Positions 1-5,641 of a stretch of DNA of 6,266 bases are shown piece after piece (within the stretch, counting starts at the first letter, position 1; every line of letters begins with the position of its first letter). The notes under the pieces were generated by a model, which saw only the letters and a program-made list of their open reading frames with translations, was not told where the DNA came from and did not search any database. The translations under genes and the position numbers were made by a program. The DNA comes from DATAXV01 sp036272915 (lineage in GTDB: Bacteria > Chloroflexota > Dormibacteria > Dormibacterales > Dormibacteraceae). The stretch covers positions 1-6,266 of the forward strand of contig DATAXV010000125.1 in assembly GCA_036272915.1 (NCBI GenBank), read 5' to 3'.

Positions 1-123
1 GCAGCCCCATCCCGGCGCCCCGTCGACCTCCTCAACGGTGACCTCGACGCCAGGCGAGTCTGCGTAACGCGTCGAACTCGCGCTCCACGTGCCGGCAGTC
101 GGCGACGCTATATCCCCGTTCAT
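1..123 (-). CDS. Possible N-terminal fragment of an unrecognised protein, running off the left edge
   Basis: An open frame of 41 codons starts at an ATG (123-121, reverse strand) and continues past the window edge without a stop. A G-rich stretch just upstream of the ATG could serve as a ribosome binding site. The second half reads like real protein: it contains SPGVEVTVEEVDGAPGWG, an alternating hydrophobic and acidic pattern typical of a beta strand followed by a turn. I do not recognise the family. A second reverse frame over the same bases contains DCRHVEREFDALR, which also looks protein-like. A frameshifted longer gene coming from further upstream is therefore possible; a remnant of an M20-type peptidase dimerisation domain crossed my mind but is not supported. 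The ATG shares its CATG with the start of a small forward frame, so at most one of the two starts is likely to be genuine. Confidence 0.3.
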   Translation of the reverse strand, partial: MNGDIASPTAGTWSASSTRYADSPGVEVTVEEVDGAPGWGC

Positions 124-293
124 GACACCCCCCGACACGGACTCTGCCGCGCTGCGCGCAGCGGACTCGCTTTCGGTACTTCCAAGTGACCCTGACGGCG
201 GCCATCGAGGAAGTCCTGAGACGACGCACTGAGTCGGCGACAGGCCTGGCGATCACGCGGCACCTGGTCCAACACCTCTCTCACCAGGTGTAG
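122..293 (+). pseudogene. Possible small gene of about 55 codons with one frameshift
   Basis: A forward ATG at 122 opens a frame (MTPPDTDSAALRAADSL...) that closes early, at a TGA near 230. A second forward frame takes over near 165-185 with RYFQVTLTAAIEEVLRRR and runs to a TAG at 291-293. Joined, the two would give a short helical protein of about 55 residues, which I do not recognise. A TATATC hexamer at 109-114, 7 nt before the ATG, would fit a leaderless promoter. No Shine-Dalgarno sequence is visible. The end overlaps the 3' end of the aldo/keto reductase remnant by 13 bp in a tail-to-tail arrangement. It may equally be non-coding DNA, because short frames without stops are common at this GC content. 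Confidence 0.2.
261..290. repeat. 8-bp inverted repeat (hairpin) at the 3' end of the aldo/keto reductase remnant
   Basis: CACCTGGT at 261-268 is followed after 14 nt by its exact reverse complement ACCAGGTG at 283-290. The right arm overlaps the stop codon of the aldo/keto reductase remnant (281-283). A terminator role is conceivable for this tail-to-tail position, but there is no T-tract on either strand and the loop is long. Confidence 0.35.
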
Positions 294-808
294 GCCTCCG
301 GGGCGGGGCCGGCTGGCCCGCGGAACAGGGCATCCAGCTGGGAGCTGATCTCGTCGGCGACTTCGAACTCGACCGCCGGCAGTGAGCCGGAGAGGTGCCC
401 GAGCGTCCAACGTCCGATGACTGGGGCGGTCACCCCCGGCCGAGAGAGCGGCCAGGCCAGCGCCAGAACCGCCCAGCGAGGCCCGCGACCGCTCGACTTG
501 GTTCGTTCGCGCGCCATGGCCGGGCAATGCGCTCTGGCTCCCGTGCCGACCGCCGTCGAGTTCGCGTCTGGAGCCGGCGAGCAGACCGCTTGCAAGGCGG
601 GGCTCCAAGGGAGCAGGAGACCGTAGAAGCCAGCGGCCGGAAGGACCTCAAGCTCCACGGTGCGCTCCATCAGGTTGTAGGCGGACTGCTTGCTGACCGG
701 GCCAAGGAAGTTGCGCCGCCTGGCCGCCTCGGCCGCAGAGGCGATGCGCCAGCCGGCGAAGTTGCTGGTGCCGGCGTAGATCACCTTTCTCTGAGCCACC
801 CGCCCCTC
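281..808 (-). pseudogene. Aldo/keto reductase remnant lacking the N-terminal half
   Basis: Intact relatives are NADPH-dependent TIM-barrel oxidoreductases of roughly 320 residues that reduce aldehydes and ketones in the cytosol. The preserved part begins with VAQRKVIYAGTSNFAGW, which matches the strand and helix near residue 150 of the family, followed by NFLGPVSKQSAYNLMERTVELEVLPAA. The end, VTAPVIGRWTLGHLSGSLPAVEFEVADEI at its core and a GPAGPAPEAYTW tail, is the classic C-terminus of this group. Between these parts the frame shifts near the CCCC run (reverse strand) at 599-602: the neighbouring reverse frame continues with PRLASGLLAG, as expected after PWSP. The original frame returns by about 480-500, and roughly 25 codons of the usual helical region appear to be missing. 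Upstream of about 808 all similarity stops and an in-frame TGA follows, so the first 140 or so residues, including the catalytic Tyr and Asp, are absent. It cannot make a working enzyme. Confidence 0.8.
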
Positions 809-1014
809 GGACGAATCACTGCGCCATCACGGCCAATTAGGTCAACTCCAGGCGGGCTCGGACCCTGCTCAACGCCGCAGAACGCATCCGGGGAACCCGC
901 GAGCACAGGTCTCGACCGCCGTCTCCTCGCGATCGCAGAGCCTTCGCCACCTATCTGCTCGCCTCGCCGAATCGGTAATTACGTGGAATATCGGCTAGGC
1001 TGTAGATACGTGGA
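809..1014. other. Gene-free stretch between the aldo/keto reductase remnant and the integrase
   Basis: No convincing coding frame, tRNA or terminator is visible. The forward frame that crosses it is arginine- and proline-rich and resembles no protein. Its left edge is the point where aldo/keto reductase similarity ends. Its last 40 bp hold the direct repeat and the promoter candidate listed separately. The A/T-rich patch around 971-1016 stands out from the GC-rich surroundings, as promoter regions usually do. Confidence 0.6.
979..1008 (+). promoter_or_regulatory. Candidate promoter of the integrase gene
   Basis: TTACGT at 979-984 and TAGATA at 1003-1008 resemble -35 and -10 elements separated by 18 nt. 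Transcription would then begin at about 1015, which is the first base of the integrase ATG, suggesting a leaderless mRNA. The lack of any Shine-Dalgarno sequence before the ATG agrees with this. An alternative -10 is TAGGCT at 996-1001, which would leave a leader of a few nucleotides. Confidence 0.35.
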
Positions 1015-1019
1015 ATGTC
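980..1019 (+). repeat. 13-bp direct repeat flanking the integrase promoter
   Basis: TACGTGGAATATC at 980-992 recurs as TACGTGGAATGTC at 1007-1019, with one mismatch and a 27-bp period. The second copy covers the integrase start codon and the first overlaps the proposed -35 element. This placement suits an operator pair or recombinase arm-type sites, but two short copies could be chance. Confidence 0.45.
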
Positions 1020-1968
1020 TCCTTTAATCCGGTGGGATCAGCTTCCGATCGCGGCGACACTCCCGGCTGCCCGTGACTGGCTAGAGCGGCAGGCCGACTC
1101 CGCCCTATCCGCCGCGACGGTCGACGCCTACTCGCGGGCCGTGGAGCGGTACCTCGCGCGCTGTCGCGAGCTGCGGCTCAATCCGCACCTGGCCAGCACC
1201 GCGCAGCTCGCCCGCTACTTCCAGGAGCTGCATGCGGCAGGTTTAGGTGGCGCGGCGATCCGCCAGCGGTACGTCGCCATCCGCCTCTTCTATGCCTGCG
1301 TGGTGGAACGGCGCGAGCGCGTCGACAACCCCCTCGCCGGCGGTCTTCCCGTGGCCGGGAGGCCAACTCCCGACAGGAGCCCCGCGCCGGCGCCCCCCTG
1401 GCTGCCCAGCGAGAGCGAGTGGTCGAGCGTGCTGGCAGCGGCCACCTCTGAGCCGGTGCGGACCCGCCTGATGGTGGCCCTTGCCTACGTCGGCGCTCTG
1501 CGTCGGGAGGACCTCTGCCGCATTGAGGTGTCCAAGAGCGAATTGCGGCAAGGGAGGCTGAGGCTGTCGGCCCCCGGGGTCGTCCGCGTGATCCTCATCC
1601 CCGCCACCGTCGCGGCGCGGGTCGATGATTACCTCGGGCCGCGACGTTCGCCCTCGCGCCTGTTCACATCGGAGTCACGGCGCAACGCTGACGCGCCGAT
1701 CACGGTCTGGACATGGGCGAAGGTGACGCGGCAGCTCGCCCTCCGCTCGGGTGTACCCGGATTCTCGTCCGCCGCCCTGCGTCACCTGCGCCTCATCGAC
1801 CTGGCGCGTGCCGGCCGGAGCGCGAGGGAGATCGCCGACTTCGCCGGGTACCGCAGTCCGCGGCTGGCGTATCGGTACGTCCAGCTGGCCAGGCGGCAGG
1901 GGGTCGCCGACGTTGAGCGGCGACGCGAGGAGCAGGTCGAGCGGCTGCTCGACGGGCGCGCCTCATGA
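1015..1968 (+). CDS. Divergent tyrosine recombinase/integrase
   Basis: A 317-residue protein with the two-domain plan of XerC/D-like recombinases, which cut and rejoin DNA through a covalent phosphotyrosine. The SAM-like core-binding domain spans residues 15-105 and the catalytic domain about 130-300. Arm motif I is ALRREDL (Arg163), which with LARAG and IADFAG is typical of an actinobacterial and Ktedonobacter integrase subfamily. Box II reads AALRH: Arg256 is present, but the usual first His is Ala253. The later His/Trp position is Tyr279 (FAGYRS). The likely nucleophile is Tyr288 (AYRYVQL), with Tyr286 close by. No lysine lies in the beta-hairpin (residues 181-196) where the catalytic Lys normally sits. 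The frame is intact and of normal length. The ATG at 1015 is the first start after the promoter candidate and has no Shine-Dalgarno. The stop overlaps the MFS start. The fold is clear; activity and target site cannot be judged from the sequence. Confidence 0.85.
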   Translation: MSPLIRWDQLPIAATLPAARDWLERQADSALSAATVDAYSRAVERYLARCRELRLNPHLASTAQLARYFQELHAAGLGGAAIRQRYVAIRLFYACVVERRERVDNPLAGGLPVAGRPTPDRSPAPAPPWLPSESEWSSVLAAATSEPVRTRLMVALAYVGALRREDLCRIEVSKSELRQGRLRLSAPGVVRVILIPATVAARVDDYLGPRRSPSRLFTSESRRNADAPITVWTWAKVTRQLALRSGVPGFSSAALRHLRLIDLARAGRSAREIADFAGYRSPRLAYRYVQLARRQGVADVERRREEQVERLLDGRAS

Positions 1969-3215
1969 CCCCCGCCACCCGAGGGGGACCGCTGTGGCGG
2001 CGGTGGGACTTCAACAAGCTGTGGGCCGGACAGACAGCCTCGTCGGTGGGATCGCAGATCACGCTCGTCGCAGGGCCGCTGGTAGCCGCCCTCACGCTCC
2101 ACGTCACGTCAGTGCAGATGGGGCTGCTGCGCGGTGCGGAGGTCGTCCCCGGCGTTGTCGTCGGGCTCGGCGCCGGCGCCTGGGCGGACCGCGCGCGGAG
2201 GCGGCCTCTGCTCATCGCGGCCGACCTCGTCCGCGGCCTGGCCCTGGCCACGATCCCGGTCGCGGCCCTGCTCGGTGTACTCGACCTGGCCCAGCTCTTC
2301 GCCGTCTTCATCGTCACCGGCGCGGCTACCACCATGTTCGGCGCCGCCTATCCGGCCTACCTGCCCACGCTCGTGCGAAGGGACGACCTCGTCGACGCCA
2401 ACGCCCGCCTACGGCTGAGCTCGTCGGCGGCGCAGACGGCGGGACCGGCACTGGGCGGCGCCCTTGTCCAGCTGGTCACCGGCCCTCTTGCGATCGCGGT
2501 CGACGCTTGCTCGTTCCTCGCCTCGGCGCTGTCCCTCGCCTGGATCCGGATCGAGGAGCCGGCCCCCTCCCGTCCCAGCGGGGAGGGAGGCGGTGGATCG
2601 GTGATCGCTTCGATCGGAGAGGGCCTCCGCTATGTGGCGGCCGATCCTCTGCCCCGGGCCGTGGCCGGGACCTCCGCGATCTTCAATCTCTTCGACGGCG
2701 TCATCTTCGCCGTCTACGTCCTCTACGTGACGCGGGACCTGCATCTGGACGCGCTGGCGCTGGGCCTGATCTTCGCCGCATGCGGTGTCGGCGGCCTGGC
2801 AGGCGCCCTCCTGGCACGCCGGCTGGAGGCACGGCTGACCGCGGGCCCGACGCTGATCTGTGGAATTGCGCTGGCGACCGCTGGCGAGCTGCTCATCCCC
2901 TTCGCCGGAGGGCCCGAGGCTCTCGCCGTCAGCGTGCTGACCCTCGCAGAGTTCGCCGTCGGCGTGGGGGTGACGGTCTGGCTGATAAACAGCGTCAGCC
3001 TTCTCCAGGTCCACATCCCGAACTCGTTGCAGGGCCGCGTCAACGGCACCATGGGCATCGCTTGGAGTGGGCTGGAGGCGCTCGGCGCGGTCGTCGGGGG
3101 TGTCCTCGGTCAGATGGCGGGACTCCGAGCGCCACTGATCGTCGGCGCCGCGGGCACCTCGCTGGCCTTGCTCTGGCTCGTTCTCTCACCAGTGCGATCG
3201 GCTCACCTCGAGTAG
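1965..3215 (+). CDS. MFS exporter, EntS-like (MFS_3 family)
   Basis: A 416-residue inner-membrane protein of the major facilitator superfamily, in the group that includes the enterobactin exporter EntS and many actinobacterial drug or metabolite exporters. These are proton-driven antiporters. The N-terminal signature DFNKLWAGQTASSVGSQIT (residues 15-33) is characteristic. Motif A between helices 2 and 3 is GAWADRARRRPLL (71-83). AYPAYLPTLVRRDDLVDANA (127-146) and LQGRVNGTMG (355-364) are further family hallmarks. A Gly/Ser/Pro-rich central loop (about 198-213) separates two six-helix halves, and the length is normal. The start is the ATG inside the ATGA shared with the integrase stop. No good Shine-Dalgarno sequence precedes it, so translation probably depends on coupling to the integrase. 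The substrate cannot be inferred. Convergent with the sigma factor gene. Confidence 0.9.
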   Translation: MTPATRGGPLWRRWDFNKLWAGQTASSVGSQITLVAGPLVAALTLHVTSVQMGLLRGAEVVPGVVVGLGAGAWADRARRRPLLIAADLVRGLALATIPVAALLGVLDLAQLFAVFIVTGAATTMFGAAYPAYLPTLVRRDDLVDANARLRLSSSAAQTAGPALGGALVQLVTGPLAIAVDACSFLASALSLAWIRIEEPAPSRPSGEGGGGSVIASIGEGLRYVAADPLPRAVAGTSAIFNLFDGVIFAVYVLYVTRDLHLDALALGLIFAACGVGGLAGALLARRLEARLTAGPTLICGIALATAGELLIPFAGGPEALAVSVLTLAEFAVGVGVTVWLINSVSLLQVHIPNSLQGRVNGTMGIAWSGLEALGAVVGGVLGQMAGLRAPLIVGAAGTSLALLWLVLSPVRSAHLE

Positions 3216-3229
3216 GCCCCAATCCCTTC

Positions 3230-3244
3230 GGCGGCCTCCCCGCC
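3230..3244. terminator. Weak GC hairpin between the convergent MFS and sigma genes
   Basis: The 123-bp gap between the two stop codons contains GGCGG (3230-3234), a 5-nt loop and CCGCC (3240-3244). There is no T-tract. It is the only stem I could find in a place where a bidirectional terminator would be expected, and it may be chance in GC-rich DNA. Confidence 0.2.
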
Positions 3245-3338
3245 TCCGACCACGACCAGGTAGATGCAGAGCTCGATCCGTCATTCGGGAGCCGACCGAC
3301 GGGACCACGCCTCCGCTGAGCCTCAACGATGCGAAGGA

Positions 3339-4214
3339 TCAGTCGGGCGACAGCCCGCGCAGCTTGTCCGGGTCGGCGATCAGGTCGATTTCGACGATCC
3401 GCCCGTTGGCCACCGTGAAGGCCCCGAGGAGAGCCCGCGCCGGGTACCGGACAAGCAGACCAGCGGCCCCGTTGACGGTCACCGACTCGACCCTGGCTCC
3501 GGCATCCCGGAAGTTCCTCGACACGTTGGCCACCGCCTCGGCACCGACGATCGGCGGTCGCGCGAACGGTCGAGGTGCGTTCGGGCCGCCGTCGAAACGG
3601 AGGACGACGTTCGGGTCCAACACCTGGAGGAGCGCCTCGAAGTCGCCCCCGCGTGCGGCGGCGAGGAAGGCGTCGACCACGCCTCGCTGGACCGCGAGGT
3701 CGGCATCCGGCTCCGGCGCCTCCGCCCTGACCCGTCGCCGGGCCCTGCTCGCTAGCTGTCGGGTCGCCGCGGGTGAGCGCTCCACCACCGCAGCGATCTC
3801 CCCGAACGGCATGCCGAAGACGTCGTGGAGCACGAACGCGAGCCGCTCCGGCGGGGTCAGCGACTCGAGGACCACCAGCAGGGCCAGCCCGACCGAGTCG
3901 GCCATGACCACGTCCCCCTCCGGGTCCGGGTCGGACGCGTCGCGAATGACGGGCTCCGGAAGCCAGGAGCCCGCCAGCTGCTCCCTGCGCGCCTTCCGCC
4001 TGCGCAGGGCATCCAGGCAGATCCGGCCCACCACCACGGTCAGCCAGCCCCGAAGGTCATCGGTCCCGCCCGGGTCGCTTCGATCGAGCCGCAGCCAGGC
4101 CTCCTGCACGGCGTCCTCGGCCTCGGACACCGATCCGAGCATGCGGTAGGCAACCGCGCGCAGGTGGCCTCGGTGTCGCTCGAACTCCTCCGCGAGCCAG
4201 TCACGTCGCGTCAC
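3339..4214 (-). CDS. ECF41-type (SigJ-like) sigma factor with C-terminal SnoaL-like domain
   Basis: A 291-residue extracytoplasmic-function sigma factor that directs RNA polymerase to its own promoter class. Region 2 spans about residues 8-78 with AYRMLGS (22-28) and AEDAVQEAWLRL (32-43). The linker motif WLPEP (84-88) is diagnostic of this group. Region 4 spans about 113-163, with LTPPERLAFVLHDVFGMPF and a helix-turn-helix (EIAAVVERSPAATRQLASRA). Residues 175-291 form a SnoaL/NTF2-like domain with FDGG (207-210) and the terminal DPDKL (281-285), close to the NPDKL motif of ECF41. In this family the C-terminal extension controls sigma activity instead of an anti-sigma factor, and no anti-sigma gene is seen here. 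The GTG at 4214 is the only start in frame after the promoter; a weak AGGG lies 7 nt upstream. The gene is probably autoregulated through the promoter at 4249-4275. Confidence 0.93.
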   Translation of the reverse strand: MTRRDWLAEEFERHRGHLRAVAYRMLGSVSEAEDAVQEAWLRLDRSDPGGTDDLRGWLTVVVGRICLDALRRRKARREQLAGSWLPEPVIRDASDPDPEGDVVMADSVGLALLVVLESLTPPERLAFVLHDVFGMPFGEIAAVVERSPAATRQLASRARRRVRAEAPEPDADLAVQRGVVDAFLAAARGGDFEALLQVLDPNVVLRFDGGPNAPRPFARPPIVGAEAVANVSRNFRDAGARVESVTVNGAAGLLVRYPARALLGAFTVANGRIVEIDLIADPDKLRGLSPD

Positions 4215-4240
4215 GCCGTCGCCCTGTTCGAGGTCGTCAT
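4211..4240 (-). CDS. Possible 9-codon leader peptide overlapping the sigma factor start
   Basis: An ATG at 4240-4238 opens a frame reading MTTSNRATA, followed by TGA. The last bases form GTGA with the sigma factor's GTG start, the usual 4-nt overlap of translationally coupled genes. The ATG lies 8 nt after the -10 element, exactly as the oxidoreductase ATG does on the other strand, so the message would begin at or next to it. Either it is a real leaderless leader peptide that carries ribosomes to the sigma start, or it marks an old start that lost its frame. A chance short frame is the third option. Confidence 0.35.
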   Translation of the reverse strand: MTTSNRATA

Positions 4241-4248
4241 GAGGGAAA

Positions 4249-4275
4249 CACGAACCGGGGCCGTCGAATGTGACA
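4249..4275 (-). promoter_or_regulatory. ECF41-like promoter of the sigma factor gene
   Basis: On the reverse strand TGTCACA (4275-4269) is followed after exactly 16 nt by CGTG (4252-4249). The ECF41 consensus as I recall it is TGTCACA, 16 nt, CGTC, so only the last base differs. It lies 35 nt upstream of the GTG start and implies autoregulation. It is the mirror image of the forward promoter 21 bp away. Confidence 0.7.
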
Positions 4276-4296
4276 CCGTGGCCGACCGATCCTCGC

Positions 4297-4323
4297 CGTC
4301 ACATCCGGCGACTCTGGTTCGTG
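4297..4323 (+). promoter_or_regulatory. ECF41-like promoter of the deazaflavin-dependent oxidoreductase gene
   Basis: CGTCACA (4297-4303), a 16-nt spacer and CGTG (4320-4323) repeat the layout found in front of the sigma gene. The 10-mer GGTTCGTGTT around the -10 and the 7-mer GTCACAT at the -35 are identical in both promoters. The ATG begins 8 nt after the -10 element, so transcription should start at or within a few bases of it, giving a leaderless message. This makes the gene the likely direct target of the adjacent sigma factor. Confidence 0.65.
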
Positions 4324-4331
4324 TTCAGTTT

Positions 4332-4886
4332 ATGAGTCAACATCTCGCGTCCCCCAAGCTCGATCTTCGGAACCGGGCGGCCGGGCGGTTTCTGCGCCTG
4401 GCCAATCCCATCGCCCGCAGGCTGATCCCGGCGGGCCTCCCGACCGGTGCCCCGAACGTGCTCCTGGCGATGCGGGGCCGGCGGTCAGGCAGGATTCGAT
4501 CGGTACCGCTGGGCATCCTCGAGCTCGGCGGTCGCTCGTTCGTGCAGGCGTCATACGGCGAGACCGGCTGGGTCGCCAACCTTCGGGCGAATGGCGAGGC
4601 GACAGTCACGCATCCCGGGGGCCGGGGCGCACCGGTCCAGGCCATCGAGCTCGAGCCGGAGGAAGCTGGAGCTGTGCTGCAGCGAGCCCTCCAGCGGTTC
4701 CCGCGGTCACGCGTCGTCGGTGCACTGCTCGGGCCGCGCTTCAGGCCACCCATCGGCGTCCTTCTGACGTTGCGGATCCGCATCGATGACACGCTCGACG
4801 AGTACACCGAAGAGGCTCGACGCCACCCGCTCTTCGAGCTCCGACCGAGGGACCAGGCCGATGCGGGAGAAAGGAGATTCGCGTGA
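4332..4886 (+). CDS. Deazaflavin (F420)-dependent nitroreductase-family oxidoreductase (DUF385)
   Basis: A 184-residue protein of the split beta-barrel group of deazaflavin-dependent oxidoreductases (PF04075), to which the mycobacterial Ddn belongs. Characterised members use reduced F420 to reduce quinones, nitro compounds or other lipophilic substrates, often at the membrane. The core runs from NVLLAMRGRRSGRIRSVPLG (about residues 40-59; the GRRSG turn is the family hallmark) through YGETGWVANLRANGEATVTH (75-94). A basic, hydrophobic N-terminal helix (FLRLANPIARRLIPAGL) is typical and may touch the membrane. The C-terminal HPLFELRP matches the family's usual end. The ATG is chosen because it sits 8 nt after the -10 element and has no Shine-Dalgarno upstream. 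It is divergent from the sigma gene, whose regulon it probably belongs to. The substrate is unknown. Use of F420 is inferred from the family. Confidence 0.85.
   Translation: MSQHLASPKLDLRNRAAGRFLRLANPIARRLIPAGLPTGAPNVLLAMRGRRSGRIRSVPLGILELGGRSFVQASYGETGWVANLRANGEATVTHPGGRGAPVQAIELEPEEAGAVLQRALQRFPRSRVVGALLGPRFRPPIGVLLTLRIRIDDTLDEYTEEARRHPLFELRPRDQADAGERRFA
4871..4885 (+). promoter_or_regulatory. Good Shine-Dalgarno and GTG start without a convincing gene behind it
   Basis: AAGGAG at 4871-4876 stands 6 nt before a GTG at 4883 that overlaps the oxidoreductase stop as GTGA. This is a textbook coupled start for a second gene in the operon. The frame that follows (MTHGGARCQAHRSHPMNG...) stays open to 5257 but is Arg/Pro/Gln-rich, lies antisense to the PadR remnant, and resembles no protein. 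A downstream gene may have been lost or replaced here. In GC-rich DNA a purine run at the end of a gene can also be chance. Confidence 0.35.
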
Positions 4887-5012
4887 CTCATGGCGGAGCG
4901 CGGTGCCAGGCTCATCGGTCACACCCTATGAACGGCACTTCCTCCACGATCGATCCGTGGCCAGCGGGAGGTGGGACTGTCGGGAACCCGACGGCTGCGC
5001 CGGAGACGCGGC

Positions 5013-5641
5013 TCAGCCCTCGGATCCTCCCTTCGGCTCGTGTCGCGTTCGATAGTCGGGGTCCTTGCAGATGTACTGGCGCCGCCGGCGGTCTCCGCCC
5101 TGACCAAGGTGAGCCGGCCCGCCAGCTCTTCGACCCAGCGCATCTCCGTCTGCAGCGTCACCAGCGGGCGCTCGAAGTTCAGCGCGGGCAGCGCCAGCCG
5201 CGCTCCTCGCACCGCGCGAGACGCTCTTTGAGAAACGCCTCCCTCGCCCGCATGTGAGCCATGCATCGCCGTAGTGCCGAGTTCCGCTCCTCCATGCCGA
5301 GGAACTGCAGCGCGTAGGCCCCAGGTCGAGCGCGTGATGGGGGTTCGCCGGCATCGCCAGGTGCGACATCCCCTCCGACTGGAGCAGCTCGCGTCCTCGA
5401 TCGGTGATTCCGCACATCTTCCGAGCGGGGCCCTCCGCCGACTCGACGCGAGCCACGATGCATCGCCGCCGTTCCAGCAGAGTGAGCGCGCCGTAGATCG
5501 ACGAGCGCCTGACGCTCGTCCAGAAACGGGAACCACGGTCGTGGACCATCCGCTGCAGCCCGTACCCGTGGACCTCCCCTCCGGCGACAAGGGCCGAGAC
5601 GACCAGGGCCCAGTCCGGCAGCGGCTCCGCCGGCCCGTCAT
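5013..5641 (-). pseudogene. PadR-family transcriptional regulator broken by about three frameshifts
   Basis: PadR proteins are dimeric winged-helix repressors that often control a neighbouring transporter or membrane protein gene. The ATG at 5641 overlaps the stop of the preceding membrane protein gene (ATGA). A frame change before about 5615 leads into EPLPDWALVVSALVAGGEVHGYGLQ, then RRSSIYGALTLLERRR and ARKMCGITDRGRELL: the complete PadR winged helix. At the GGGG run at 5319-5322 the frame changes to AYALQFLGMEERNSALRRCM and MRAREAFLKERLARCEE, the start of the C-terminal helical domain. Near 5196-5206 it changes again to LALPALNFERPLVTLQTEM and RWVEELAGRL, the last dimerisation helix. Each change fits the loss of one base. 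The true stop is uncertain; 5013 is the end of the first frame. It is either a decaying gene or a gene with sequence errors. Confidence 0.8.

Noticed and set aside
854..865. GGGCTCGGACCC, resembling a tRNA T-arm
   Set aside because: No matching acceptor, D or anticodon arms on either strand, and the 5-bp T-stem does not pair.
395..1027. Forward open frame of 210 codons overlapping the integrase start
   Set aside because: Antisense to the aldo/keto reductase remnant, with biased Arg/Pro composition and no recognisable domain.
1751..3319. Long forward open frame of 522 codons
   Set aside because: It is offset from the integrase and MFS frames, extremely rich in Arg, Pro and Gly, and resembles no protein; the MFS frame has clear motifs.
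3364..4149. Forward open frame opposite the sigma factor
   Set aside because: Ser/Arg/Thr-rich antisense shadow of a well-supported sigma factor gene.
778..4880. AGAAAGG shared near 788 (reverse strand) and 4867-4875 as possible attachment site repeats
   Set aside because: Only about 7 bases match, which is expected by chance over this distance.
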